Source: Akkermansiaceae bacterium
Lineage (GTDB): Bacteria; Verrucomicrobiota; Verrucomicrobiia; Verrucomicrobiales; Akkermansiaceae
Reading direction: 5' to 3'
Assembly: GCA_013041925.1 (NCBI GenBank)
Contig: JABDRB010000003.1
Location: 186,001-250,000 of the forward strand
Length of the DNA: 64,000 bases
The position numbers and the translations under genes are program-made. Shown in pieces: positions 8,899 through 17,942 of the stretch. Each line of letters opens with the position of its first letter. Positions within the stretch are counted from its first letter, which is position 1. The notes under the pieces were generated by a model. It saw only the letters and a program-made list of their open reading frames with translations. It searched no databases and had not been told where the DNA came from.

Positions 8899-9327
8899 AT
8901 GAAAAAAGCACTTACGATCGCAGCCGCCATCCTATGCACCACTTCCGGTGTCATGGCCGATATTCAGGCGCCTCCTGGCTCCACATTTACGTCCACCCGT
9001 AAGCTTGGCCGAGCCATCAGCAACATTCTTTATGGTATCGTCGAAGTGCCTGAGCAAATTTTCCGCAAGAGCGACCAATATGGCCGTAAGGCGGGCTGGA
9101 GTTACGGCGCTCTTGATGGCGGCCGCCGTGCATTCAAGCGTCTGGGTTACGGTTTCTACGAGCTCGTTACCTTCCACTGCCCCACATATCACGGCACCTT
9201 CAAACCTCCTTATCAAAAGTGTGGTGAAGACGCCCGCATCGAGATGAATCCGCACGACGGACTCTCTGAGTTTCCACCCACCTTGGGGGCTGAAAGCTAC
9301 TACCATACCCGCAGCCAACAATGGTAA
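8899..9327 (+). CDS. Secreted small protein, exosortase-associated TIGR04073-like
   Basis: A 142-residue protein with a signal peptide (MKKALTIAAAILCTTSGVMA, cleavage near residue 21). The mature part begins with STRKLGRAISNILYGIVEVP and continues with basic, aromatic segments. The RKLGRA..NILYG..E.P pattern is what I remember of the exosortase system-associated TIGR04073 family, found in Verrucomicrobia and relatives that carry exosortase/PEP-CTERM sorting. The precise function is unknown. It is followed by a strong terminator and lies 98 bases after the kinase gene on the same strand, so it may have its own promoter. No exosortase or PEP-CTERM gene is in this window. Confidence 0.7.
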   Translation: MKKALTIAAAILCTTSGVMADIQAPPGSTFTSTRKLGRAISNILYGIVEVPEQIFRKSDQYGRKAGWSYGALDGGRRAFKRLGYGFYELVTFHCPTYHGTFKPPYQKCGEDARIEMNPHDGLSEFPPTLGAESYYHTRSQQW

Positions 9328-9381
9328 ACGGTCGTAAAACAAACCACCCATAGCTAAGCCTCTCTCATCGATTATTCAATC

Positions 9382-9416
9382 ATCCCGCCGCTGAAATTCA
9401 GGGCGGGATTTTTTTG
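9382..9416 (+). terminator. Rho-independent terminator
   Basis: An 8-bp perfect stem (ATCCCGCC / GGCGGGAT) with a 12-base loop is followed by a run of T. It ends transcription of the TIGR04073-like gene. Confidence 0.88.
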
Positions 9417-9532
9417 TGTTGAAACACTGAGTATCCGACTCCAAAGGTAAGCTCAACGCTTTGTTTCCATAACCCCATCCCCGTAAGCACCTTCCTATCA
9501 CTGGGGTGCTTGCATACCTGAGTCAAACCACG

Positions 9533-10096
9533 ATGAAACGTCGATATCTTAAAATGGTCCGAAGGGCGTATCGCTACCTTCGCCACCCGCATATCCGCAA
9601 ACGCCCATGGCTGGTGACTCTGACCAAGCCCTTGTTTGATCGTGACCTCTGGCACCCGTGCCGTAATTCGGTGGCCGGCGCTGTCTCCATTGGGCTTTTT
9701 TGCGCCATGCTTCCCATTCCGTTTCAGATGCTGATCGCCGCCCTCGCCAGTGTAAGGGCCAAGGCAAATATCCCGATTTCCATGGCGACATGCTGGGTTA
9801 CCAATCCATTTACCCACCTACCCATCATCGTTCCTCTTCAAATCAAATTTGGACACTGGATTGGCACCGTCGTTGATATCCCACTCCCCTTTGATAAGGA
9901 AGCGCACATCCCGTTCCCTGGAGTTGACATCACGGGGAGCCCTGCTGATTTCGTGGTCGGCTTCCTCGTGATGGGAGTGCTCCTCAGCATTCTTGCCTAC
10001 CCCGTCGTCTATGGGCTTGCCTCTTTCCTCCCCAACCGTGGACGTCGTATGACGGCCGCGATGAGACGGGAACAAAAAGCCGCTGACGATATTTAA
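9533..10096 (+). CDS. DUF2062 membrane protein
   Basis: A 187-residue protein. After a basic N-terminus (about 45 residues, rich in Arg and Lys) comes the DUF2062 core: a DLWHPCRNSVAGAVSIGLF segment, an amphipathic helix with FQMLIAALAS, and TCWVTNPFTHLP, followed by a membrane segment near residues 140-162 (FVVGFLVMGVLLSILAYPVV). DUF2062 proteins are small inner-membrane proteins of unknown function, sometimes fused to glycosyltransferases. The ATG at 9533 gives the basic start; the frame extends nine codons upstream. Its 3' end overlaps the end of lspA on the other strand by 4 bases. Confidence 0.8.
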   Translation: MKRRYLKMVRRAYRYLRHPHIRKRPWLVTLTKPLFDRDLWHPCRNSVAGAVSIGLFCAMLPIPFQMLIAALASVRAKANIPISMATCWVTNPFTHLPIIVPLQIKFGHWIGTVVDIPLPFDKEAHIPFPGVDITGSPADFVVGFLVMGVLLSILAYPVVYGLASFLPNRGRRMTAAMRREQKAADDI

Positions 10097-10728
10097 CCCT
10101 GCTTTTTCTTTGCCATCATCTCCTTTTTCCCCTCAAGCATAGCTGTGAGAAAAAGCAAGACGGCCGCGCTCGTAATACAGCTGTCTGCCACGTTAAACGC
10201 CGGCCAATGGCCGCCACTCGATGGCATGATCTTCTCGTAGAGCGGAAGTTTGAAATCCAGAAAGTCAACGACATACCCTTGGCTGATTCGACCCCAGAAG
10301 CCGGCGTCCTGATAGGGTTCCAACCAAAACCCCTGAAACAAACGATCCGTCAGATTCCCCAAGACCCCCGCGATCAACAAGGGAGCTGACCATCGTGCCG
10401 GGCCCGTAAAGGATCCACGTTTCCAGAAAAATAAAATCAACCCGAGCGCGACGACCAACACGATGAGAAACACAACGGGTGCCCACGTTGTGCCATTCCC
10501 AATCCCAAAAGCCACCCCTTGGTTATGCCTGCGAACCAGATTAAAAAACCCCTCGATGATAGGACGGGTATCTTCTGGAACAAAAAACTTCTCTCCCTCA
10601 ACCAGCACAAAGGGTAGTTTGAAATTAAAAACCACCCACCACTTCGATATCTGATCGAGGATCAATAGGGGCAAACTCACCACCAACAACAGTCGGATAA
10701 TCTTCGCGGAGGATAACGTTTCTGACAT
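10093..10728 (-). CDS. lspA: Lipoprotein signal peptidase II
   Basis: A 211-residue inner-membrane aspartyl protease that removes signal peptides from diacylated prolipoproteins. Four membrane segments are visible. The conserved blocks are LDQISKWW in the first helix, FNLVRRHNQGVAFGIGNG, the first catalytic aspartate in GVLGNLTDRLF, the VVDFLDF strand, and the second catalytic aspartate in FNVADSCI. Length is slightly above the usual 160-170 because of an insertion (about residues 45-60) before the FNLV block and a lysine-rich tail. It starts 11 bases after the ileS stop, the common ileS-lspA arrangement. Several lipoproteins in this window (14154, 21566, 34413) are probable substrates. Confidence 0.95.
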   Translation of the reverse strand: MSETLSSAKIIRLLLVVSLPLLILDQISKWWVVFNFKLPFVLVEGEKFFVPEDTRPIIEGFFNLVRRHNQGVAFGIGNGTTWAPVVFLIVLVVALGLILFFWKRGSFTGPARWSAPLLIAGVLGNLTDRLFQGFWLEPYQDAGFWGRISQGYVVDFLDFKLPLYEKIMPSSGGHWPAFNVADSCITSAAVLLFLTAMLEGKKEMMAKKKQG

Positions 10729-10739
10729 AGATCGGAGGG

Positions 10740-13460
10740 TTAGATCACTTCACTGCAGCGCTGACAAAGATCCGTCACGAGCGGCTCGTATCGGCGACAT
10801 CGCGGACACATGCCGTAATCAGAGGCTTTGGCTGAAGCGCTCACGTCATCACCCACCACCACACGCAGCTCAGATAGAATAAAGAACTCGGTCACAAATT
10901 CACGATCGTCGAGCAGTGCTAGGCAAGGATGATCCGCCGGTAAGGTCACCGTAACGTCAGCCTCGTTGTTTTTATTGAACGCCTTCGCCTGCACCTCTTT
11001 TTCAATCGCCGTCTGGATGATCGCACGAAGCTCAAGCAAGCTATTCACCTGACCGATCGCTTCGCCAGATGCAAACTCAGGATCCACATCGGGGAAGTCC
11101 TGCTCGTGCACACTCCCCGAGTTACCTGCGTGCTCCCACGCCTCATCGGCGGTGAACACAAGGATGGGGGCAATCAGGCGGCAAAAGGCATCAAAAACCC
11201 TGTGCATCACCGTCTGAGCAGCGAGACGGCGCGTCGAATCCTTCGCATCGCAATACATGCGATCCTTGGTGATATCCACATAAAGCGCACTCAGCTCATG
11301 CGCACAGAACTGGTTGATCTGGTTAAATACCTTGCGGAACTGGTAGGCCTCATACGCACTGCGACATTCCGTGATCACTTCATTAAGCCGCTCAAGCACC
11401 CAGCGGTCGAGCAGCGTCATCTCCGCCTTGGCAACCGATTGGGTAGCGACATCAAACCCACTGACGTTTCCTAATAAAATACGCAGTGTGTTGCGAAGTC
11501 GACGATATGGATCCGTGACCTGCTTAAAGAGTTTATCAGAAAAAGGAACCTCGGTCTGCCAGTCCACCGACGCCGCCCATAGGCGCACAATATCCGAGCC
11601 AAACTGGTCGTAGTAATGCTTGGCATTAATCGGCTTCTTACCCGATTTCGAGATTTTTTTACCCGAGGTATCGACCACAAACCCGTGGGTCATCACTGCC
11701 TTGTAGGGCGCGGTGCCACGGGCTGCAATACTAAGCATCAGCGAACTCTGGAACCAACCACGATGCTGGTCGGTGGCTTCCAAATAAAGATCAGCTGGCG
11801 CAGAAAGCTCGGGGTGACGATCCATCACGGCGACATGACTCGACCCAGAATCGATCCAGACATCCAAGGTGTCCCGGCATTTCTTACTCCCCTCAGGAAG
11901 ACCAAGGCGCGCTGCCAGCTCCGCGTCGTCGAGCTCAAACCAGATATTGGTGCCTTCTTTTTCAACCAGGTCAGCAATCTTACCAATCAGCTCGGTGCAG
12001 ATAATCGCTTCTCCCTCGGGGGAGAAAAACACAGGAAGAGGAACCCCCCACGTCCGCTGCCGTGAGATACACCAGTCAGGGCGTGTTTCCACGGTGCCGT
12101 AGATCCGATTGCGCCCCCACTTCGGCAACCATTCCACCTTGTCGATTTCCTCCATGGCTTTCCCGCGGATGTCTTTCAGTGAGATGAAAAATTGCTCCAC
12201 GGCGCGGAAAATAATGGGGGTCTTCGAGCGCCAACAGTGAGGATACTGGTGTGAGTAGAGCTCTTGCCCAAGAAGATTTCCGCTCTCATCAAGGATCTCG
12301 GTGATCCGTTTATTTGTTTTGAAAACGTGCTGCCCCACCAATTCGTCCATCCCACACTCATCGGTGAACTTCCCATCGGCGTCTACCGGAGAAAGTAATC
12401 CGAGGTCGTTTTGCATGCCCGCGACATAGTCATCAGCACCGTGACCAGGTGCGATGTGCACCGCTCCGGTTCCCGTTTCCGCGGTCACGAAGTTGGCGAG
12501 AATGATCTTGGACGTGCGTGGTAAAAATGGATGACTGGCGTGTTTCCCCTCCAATTCTTTACCTCGGAAACGACTCTCCTGCTCGACGAGGGAAAAACCT
12601 GTTTTAGCGGCAAAATCTTCCAGCAAATCAAGCGCGATGACAAGTTTGACTCGGCGTCCATCTTCGTGTGTAAATTCCCCACAGACATAGTCGAACTGCT
12701 CATGCACGGCGATACCGAGGTTGGCAGGCAACGTCCATGGAGTGGTCGTCCAGATCACCATGGAGGCATCTGCCAAATCGCCGTCGGCATCGGCCAAAGG
12801 GAAACTTACGTAAGCGGCCATGCTCTTTTTATCGAGATACTCGACCTCGGCTTCGGCGAGTGCCGTGCCAGCACCGTAACTCCAAAGCACAGGCTTGCGG
12901 CTCTGATAAACGGCATCCATTTCCGCCAGCTTGCCAAAGGTGCGGATAATGTCCGCCTCATAACTCGGATCAAGAGTCAGGTATGGGTTTTTCCAATCCC
13001 CAAACACACCCAGACGCCGAAAACTCTCGCGCTGGATATCGACAAAGCCCATGGCAAAGTCTTGGCAACGTCGGCGCACCTCGGCGGGCTCTTCATCACG
13101 CGCGTCCTGCATCACCTTAAACTCAATCGGCAGACCGTGGCAGTCCCAACCTGGGATATACGGCGTCTCGAAGCCAGCCATCGTCTTAGATTTCAACACG
13201 AGATCCTTAAGCACCTTGTTCAGAGCGGTCCCCATATGCACGTCGCCATTGGCAAAGGGTGGCCCGTCATGCAGAATAAATCGTGGGGCTCCTTCTTTTT
13301 TACGGCGTTGCTGAATGCGCTGATACAGATCCTGATCGTCCCAACGCTGCAAACGGAGGGGTTCATTTTTCACCAAGTCGCCACGCATCGGAAAACTCGT
13401 ATCCGGCAGGCTCAGGGTGTCTTTGTAATTAGTCGGCTTGTTTGATTCGTCTGCACTCAT
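10740..13460 (-). CDS. ileS: Isoleucyl-tRNA synthetase
   Basis: A 906-residue class Ia synthetase that charges tRNA-Ile with isoleucine. Seen are the FILHDGPPFANGDVHMGTAL block with the HIGH-equivalent motif (about residue 70), the editing (CP1) domain with IVWTTTPWTLPANLGIA, the WCISRQRTWGVPLP segment, and the KMSKS loop GKKISKSGKK. The C-terminus has a zinc-finger (CPRCRRYEPLVTDLCQRC), as in bacterial IleRS. Length fits the bacterial type. It is the first gene of an ileS-lspA operon; the thioredoxin-like gene ends 145 bases upstream and might be read through. Confidence 0.97.
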   Translation of the reverse strand: MSADESNKPTNYKDTLSLPDTSFPMRGDLVKNEPLRLQRWDDQDLYQRIQQRRKKEGAPRFILHDGPPFANGDVHMGTALNKVLKDLVLKSKTMAGFETPYIPGWDCHGLPIEFKVMQDARDEEPAEVRRRCQDFAMGFVDIQRESFRRLGVFGDWKNPYLTLDPSYEADIIRTFGKLAEMDAVYQSRKPVLWSYGAGTALAEAEVEYLDKKSMAAYVSFPLADADGDLADASMVIWTTTPWTLPANLGIAVHEQFDYVCGEFTHEDGRRVKLVIALDLLEDFAAKTGFSLVEQESRFRGKELEGKHASHPFLPRTSKIILANFVTAETGTGAVHIAPGHGADDYVAGMQNDLGLLSPVDADGKFTDECGMDELVGQHVFKTNKRITEILDESGNLLGQELYSHQYPHCWRSKTPIIFRAVEQFFISLKDIRGKAMEEIDKVEWLPKWGRNRIYGTVETRPDWCISRQRTWGVPLPVFFSPEGEAIICTELIGKIADLVEKEGTNIWFELDDAELAARLGLPEGSKKCRDTLDVWIDSGSSHVAVMDRHPELSAPADLYLEATDQHRGWFQSSLMLSIAARGTAPYKAVMTHGFVVDTSGKKISKSGKKPINAKHYYDQFGSDIVRLWAASVDWQTEVPFSDKLFKQVTDPYRRLRNTLRILLGNVSGFDVATQSVAKAEMTLLDRWVLERLNEVITECRSAYEAYQFRKVFNQINQFCAHELSALYVDITKDRMYCDAKDSTRRLAAQTVMHRVFDAFCRLIAPILVFTADEAWEHAGNSGSVHEQDFPDVDPEFASGEAIGQVNSLLELRAIIQTAIEKEVQAKAFNKNNEADVTVTLPADHPCLALLDDREFVTEFFILSELRVVVGDDVSASAKASDYGMCPRCRRYEPLVTDLCQRCSEVI

Positions 13461-13605
13461 GGCTATCTAAAGTCTCTCTTGGTTGAGGGCGCGGACGCTA
13501 AACACTCAAACCCATGGGGTCAACCGCGTAGTTTCCATGCGTGAACCCACCCGCCTCACTTTCCATGTCGACCCATCGCCAGAATGGCCGAGCGCAGGCC
13601 GATTT

Positions 13606-14154
13606 TTACTCCCGTGTCACTCCAGGTGGCAGCCACTCGTTGGGCATCGGCTTGATCGCTGGCTCAGCACCTGCAGGCTGGTCGCCATCGACAACCACGG
13701 CATACTGGTCAATCCTCCGCTGGATCTCCTCCTCTGGGTAGGCACCCGTAAATTGGTGCACCAATGACCCACCTCGATAAAATAAAAATGCCGGCACACC
13801 CCGGATCTGGTGGTTCGCCGCCCATGCTCGGTTGGCATTGGCATCCACCTTCACAATGCGCACCTTTTCACCATTGGCACTTGCAAGTCGCTCCAGCACG
13901 GGAACGAGCGTTTTACAGGGGGGTCACGTATCGGTATAAAATTCCACCACCACCATGCGTTTCTCCGTCGAAATGATCTCTTTTCCCTCCTCCTCATCCA
14001 CCTTCACCACATCAACCTCCTGGGATCCAGATGATTCCCCATCACCCAGCAACCCCTTGGCCTTGTCCGTCAAATGGGCCACCTTGTCACAGGATACCAA
14101 TGACCCCAACATCGCCAAACTCAACGCGGCTGATAAATACTGAATCCATTTCAT
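13606..14154 (-). CDS. Candidate selenoprotein: thioredoxin-fold lipoprotein with UxxC site
   Basis: Two open segments in the same frame are separated by one TGA (13924-13926). Read through, they give a 182-residue protein. Residues 1-23 are a lipoprotein signal with lipobox LVSC, so it would be membrane-anchored outside the cytoplasm. A charged linker leads to VVVEFYTDT, then TGA, then PPCKTLVPVLERL and a normal thioredoxin body with GVPAFLFYRGG (cis-Pro loop). Aligned with thioredoxin (FWATWCGPCK), the TGA falls exactly on the first active-site cysteine, giving U77-P-P-C80. A hairpin meeting bacterial SECIS spacing lies just downstream. Alternatives: a TGC/TGT to TGA nonsense mutation, or a sequencing error; a frameshift is excluded since both halves share one frame. 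No Sec machinery is visible in this window. Confidence 0.7.
13889..13910 (-). promoter_or_regulatory. Putative bacterial SECIS hairpin
   Basis: In the mRNA sense, 13 bases after the TGA, CGCUC (13910-13906) pairs with GAGCG (13893-13889) around a 12-base loop that starts with GUU. From memory, bacterial SECIS elements need a short stem, a 3-14 base apical loop with a G in its first positions, and a loop 16-37 bases after the UGA; here the loop starts 19 bases after it. The stem is only 5 bp, so this is suggestive rather than proof. Confidence 0.45.
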
Positions 14155-14277
14155 CTATTCCATTTATCACCTCTCCGTGAAAAATCAAGACTTAGGTATC
14201 CCTTTGCACGTTGCTTCGCATTCTACCCTGTCAGGATTTACTCTGTCTTTTCTGAAAAAACTCCCTATCATTTCGTC

Positions 14278-15126
14278 GTGAACGTCGGAATCATCGCAAA
14301 CCCCAACAAAAAAGGAGCAGCAGAAACCATTCGCAAGCTCTGCCAAGCCCTCGAAAAACAGAGCATCGCTCCTGTCTTGGAAACCCACACCGCAGCCCTT
14401 ATCGGCGCCGATAAGGGCGAGGACCCCGCAACCTTTGCCGATCGCTGCGACGCTGTCGCCGTCCTCGGAGGCGATGGAACCATGCTCGATGCCTCCAATA
14501 AAATTGGGCCCGCAGACATCCCCGTCGCGGGGATCAACACGGGTAATCTCGGTTTCCTCACCACATGCACCAACGATGAGCTTGAGATCTTCGCCAAAGC
14601 CCTCGCCAACAAAAACTACACCCTCATCAAGCGCATGCAGCTGCGCGCCTTCGTCATTTCAGCCGACGGAACGGAACAAAGTTTCCGCGCACTGAATGAG
14701 ATCACGCTCGCCCGTGGTCAAACGGGCCGACTGGTCTCTCTCGATGCCTGGGTCGACGGCGAATTGCTGAACCACTACCGCGCGGATGGCTTGATTGTTG
14801 CGACCACAACGGGGTCGACCGCTTACTCGCTCTCCGCAGGTGGACCATTGATCGCCCCCAAAGCCGATGTCTTTGTGATCACCCCCATTTGCCCGCACAG
14901 CCTGAGTAACCGCTCCCTCGTGGTCTCAGACAGCTCCACCGTGGAACTGGCTCCAGCAAAAGATGCTGAGTGCCCGATGCTGTTTACCGTCGATGGCCGA
15001 GAAACGCTGGAGATCCAGCATGGCGACCGAGTTAAGGTCGAACAAGCGGGGCACGCACTGCCCTTGCTTCGCCTCGAAGGCCGGACATTTTATGCCACCC
15101 TGCGCCAAAAACTCGGCTGGGGGTAG
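14278..15126 (+). CDS. nadK: NAD kinase
   Basis: A 282-residue enzyme that phosphorylates NAD to NADP with ATP or polyphosphate. The diagnostic motifs are present: VLGGDGTML with the catalytic aspartate (about residue 65), GINTGNLGFL, the NEITLARG block, and YRADGLIVATTTGSTAYSLS, followed by APICPHS-like TPICPHSLS. Length matches the bacterial family. The start codon is GTG at 14278, next to no clear Shine-Dalgarno site; the motif spacing from the N-terminus (VGIIANPNK) fits the family well. The gene is divergent from the selenoprotein candidate (123-base gap) and ends 8 bases before the convergent TPR gene. Confidence 0.95.
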   Translation: MNVGIIANPNKKGAAETIRKLCQALEKQSIAPVLETHTAALIGADKGEDPATFADRCDAVAVLGGDGTMLDASNKIGPADIPVAGINTGNLGFLTTCTNDELEIFAKALANKNYTLIKRMQLRAFVISADGTEQSFRALNEITLARGQTGRLVSLDAWVDGELLNHYRADGLIVATTTGSTAYSLSAGGPLIAPKADVFVITPICPHSLSNRSLVVSDSSTVELAPAKDAECPMLFTVDGRETLEIQHGDRVKVEQAGHALPLLRLEGRTFYATLRQKLGWG

Positions 15127-15134
15127 GTCGGACG

Positions 15135-16028
15135 TTACGAAATCTTTTTGAGTTTCTTTCCGGCGCGTTTATCGATCGCCATGGCTGCCTTTTCATCCCC
15201 CGAACCACGCAAAAACTCGGCATAGTTCGTCGATACCGTGGCGTAATCCATCGGAGCCTCACGCACCTTGTTTTCGTAAATTTTTAAAGCGTCGGTAAAA
15301 TGCGTTTTCGCCCTGTCCTTATCACCGGTTTCACTCATTGCCAGTGCGAGGTTGGCGTGAGACTGAGCGGTCTCGAGGTGATGCGCACCAAAGTTCTTCT
15401 GGCGTATCTCCAATGCCATCATGTGCATCTCACGTGCCTGCTCATAATAACCGGCCGCTAGGTAGAGAGCCCCGACGTTGTTACAAATCGCGGCGGTCTC
15501 CTCGTCGTCTTCACCCAGTTTTTCATGGCAAATCTGGAGTGCTTTCAGGTAGAGGGTTTCCGCGGCATCAAAATCGCCATGGGTTTTATGAATGTAGGCA
15601 AGATTATTACACAAATCAGCCACATCGAGCATCGCTGGCGGGTCCATCCGTTCAAAAAGATCGATACTTCGTTGGTAGAACGTGATCGCTTCATGCTCGT
15701 TGCCATCAGAATCATAAATCACCGCGATGCTGGCACTGATGCGCGCGAGCTGCTCAATACATTCATCCTTCCCGTCGAGCAACTCCAACGCCTCTAGATA
15801 AGACACCCGCGAGTCTTCAAGATATCCATATTGACGGAGAAAATCACCTTTAACTTCCAAGGAAACCGAAAGGGCCTCCACACTTGCAGCATCACTATCC
15901 AAGGTTGCGCGAGCCTTATCCACCGCTGCACTTGCCGCATGCATGGCCTCATCCCATTTACCATCTTCGCAAAGTTGCTTAACCCTCGCCTGGAGCATGT
16001 TCAATAAATTAGCGGTTCCTGATTCCAT
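15135..16028 (-). CDS. TPR-repeat protein, kinesin light chain-like repeats
   Basis: A 297-residue soluble protein without signal or membrane segment. From about residue 80 onward it holds at least four consecutive 40-42-residue TPR units of the kinesin-light-chain type, for example LCNNLAYIHKTHGDFDAAE, ICNNVGALYLAAGYYEQARE and SHANLALAMSETGDKDRAKT. These units normally scaffold protein-protein contacts. The function here is unknown. The ATG at 16028 (MESGTANLL) is preferred over an upstream extension of 20 codons. The gene is convergent with nadK and lies 110 bases downstream of recO on the same strand. Confidence 0.75.
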   Translation of the reverse strand: MESGTANLLNMLQARVKQLCEDGKWDEAMHAASAAVDKARATLDSDAASVEALSVSLEVKGDFLRQYGYLEDSRVSYLEALELLDGKDECIEQLARISASIAVIYDSDGNEHEAITFYQRSIDLFERMDPPAMLDVADLCNNLAYIHKTHGDFDAAETLYLKALQICHEKLGEDDEETAAICNNVGALYLAAGYYEQAREMHMMALEIRQKNFGAHHLETAQSHANLALAMSETGDKDRAKTHFTDALKIYENKVREAPMDYATVSTNYAEFLRGSGDEKAAMAIDKRAGKKLKKIS

Positions 16029-16138
16029 CGGTGCACATAAGGTTATAATTAAAAACTGATCAGCACGGTCAATGTGCCATCTTCCCAATTAATTAACACC
16101 ACTCTCTCGCACATGACCAGAGAAAACCCATGTATCTA

Positions 16139-16672
16139 TCACGCTCCTAGAGCAACTAGGCATGCCGATCGACCACGCGGCAAACGCCCAAAAGCCTGCT
16201 CGATAGCCGATGCTGCACTGGTCCTCTGATGTGCCACACCCAGCAACCTCGCCATCTCGTGCTCGTAGTGAAGCACAGCCCGCATATCCGCCCCCTCCTC
16301 AGCCACATAGGTCAACCCGCGCTGCAATAGGTCATAAAGCTCAGGCACTGGGTGCTCGAGTTCCACCAAGTCGGCCAAAAGCTCACCAAAGTAGGCCGCC
16401 ACCACGGTATCGACATATTTTTTCCGCAATGGCTCACGGTAGTTGATCACGGCCACCTCGCGCAGCGTGTGAAGTTCACTTTTCCGACTCCGCACCCAGA
16501 CGAGCTCCGCCTCAAAAAAGAGATCCAGTTTTCCATAAAATGGGCTCTTTGCCTTACGGGCGCCCTTCGCCACGGTTTTGACCAATCCATGATCCTGCGT
16601 ACACCAGTGAACGATCAAGCTAGTTTCGGTCAACTTCGTGAGTCGGATGATCATACCCCGTGCTTTCTCCAT
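16139..16672 (-). CDS. recO: DNA repair protein RecO (short form)
   Basis: A 177-residue protein. The N-terminal OB domain of RecO is recognisable: GMIIRLTKLTETSLIVHWCT, then GLVKTVAKGARKAKSPFYG and LFFEAELVWVRSRKSELHTL. A helical part follows with AAYFGELLADLVELEHPVPE and LLQRGLTYV, as in the RecO C-terminal domain, but it stops early; RecO is usually about 240 residues and often has a C-terminal zinc site, which is absent here. RecO loads RecA with RecR by displacing SSB. ATG 16672 is used because the OB domain starts there; the open frame 35 codons upstream would overlap the prfB promoter area. Divergent from prfB. Confidence 0.85.
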   Translation of the reverse strand: MEKARGMIIRLTKLTETSLIVHWCTQDHGLVKTVAKGARKAKSPFYGKLDLFFEAELVWVRSRKSELHTLREVAVINYREPLRKKYVDTVVAAYFGELLADLVELEHPVPELYDLLQRGLTYVAEEGADMRAVLHYEHEMARLLGVAHQRTSAASAIEQAFGRLPRGRSACLVALGA

Positions 16673-16803
16673 CGCCGCCGACGTTACACCCAATCCTGAG
16701 ATCCCTCCACCCCATAATCCCAGAGACTCACTTTCTTGGTCACCTTTGATTTTTGTATTTGAGGTTTGAAACTTCAAGCGAACTCGCTATCACTCGCGCA
16801 CGT

Positions 16804-17923
16804 ATGAGTGACCACAATATCGCTGACCTCCTGGCGTTGGACACCGGCACCTTAAAGAGCCGTCTGTCTGAACTCAGGAGGTATCTTTGACGTCCCAACC
16901 ATCGAGGAAAAACTCGCAGGTTATGATCAAACCATGACCGATCCTGATTTCTGGAACGATCCCGATAAAGCACAAGGGGTCGTTGCTGAAGCCAATCTGT
17001 TGAAAGGTCGACTCAACCCATTCCTCGCTATCGAAAAACGGGCGGGCAATCTGGATGAAGTCATCGAACTGGCAAAGGAGACAGACGACATCGACTTCGC
17101 GCGTGAGGCGAATCATGATTACCAATCGATCATCCAAGAACTCGATAGCTTCGAGCTCATCACCCTGCTCGACAAACCCACCGACGCCGCCAATGCCTAC
17201 CTCAACATCCAAGCTGGAGCAGGTGGCACCGAAGCCTGCGACTGGGCGGACATGCTCCTGCGTATGTATTCTCGCTGGGCCGAGGACAAGGGCTTTACCG
17301 TCACCAGCCTTGACTATCAAGATGGCGACGGCGCTGGCTGTCGCACGGCCTCCCTCAAGATTGACGGCCCCTATGCCTACGGGTATTTAAAAAACGAACG
17401 CGGCGTCCACCGACTCGTTCGTATTTCCCCCTTTGATGCCGCAGGCAAACGCCACACCTCCTTCTCCGCTATTGATGTTTCACCTGAAATACCCAACGAC
17501 ATCGTGATCGAAATCCCAGACGCTGACGTGGAAATCAACACCGCACGCTCCGGCGGCGCAGGTGGTCAAAATGTCAATAAGGTGGAAACTGCCGTGATCC
17601 TCAAACACAAACCCACCGGCATCGTCATCCGCTCCACCCAAGAACGATCCCAACTCCGAAACCGAGAAAACGCATGGTCACTCCTCAGAGCTAAACTCTA
17701 CCAAATCGAGGAGGACAAACAAAAAGCCGAGGCTGATCGCGAATACTCCGCCAAAGGCGAAATCGGCTGGGGAAGCCAAATTCGATCCTACGTTTTCCAA
17801 CCCTACCAAATGGTCAAGGACTTACGCACCGGCGAGGAAACCGGTAACATCTCCACCGTGATGGACGGAAACATCGACGCATTCATCGAGGCCAAACTCA
17901 AAGGGAAAACCCGGAAATCTTAA
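16804..17923 (+). CDS. prfB: Peptide chain release factor 2, with programmed +1 frameshift
   Basis: RF2 terminates translation at UGA and UAA. The ATG at 16804 opens 28 codons that end at an in-frame TGA (16888-16890). Slipping +1 at CTT-T gives GAC and joins the main frame, for a 372-residue product of normal RF2 length. The product holds the SPF codon-recognition loop ([17 protein letters not shown]) and the catalytic GGQ loop ([14 protein letters not shown]). Since the stop read at the shift site is TGA, RF2 levels feed back on their own synthesis. An internal ATG at 16934 is not the true start, as it would drop conserved N-terminal residues. gmk and coaC follow on the same strand. Note that RF2 would compete with any Sec decoding at UGA. 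Confidence 0.95.
16876..16890 (+). promoter_or_regulatory. RF2 autoregulatory frameshift site
   Basis: The sequence AGGAGG-TAT-CTT-TGA-C has the internal Shine-Dalgarno-like element three bases before the slippery CTT-T, followed by the TGA stop and C. It is the same layout as in E. coli prfB (AGGGGGTATCTTTGAC). Confidence 0.95.
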
Positions 17924-17942
17924 GCTGTTACCTTCAACAAAC

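Noticed and set aside
12531-13445. 304-residue open frame antisense to ileS
   Set aside because: Fully inside ileS on the opposite strand, with no motif.
16934-16936. ATG at 16934 as prfB start
   Set aside because: It would drop the conserved N-terminus; the frameshift site with the 16804 start explains the gene.
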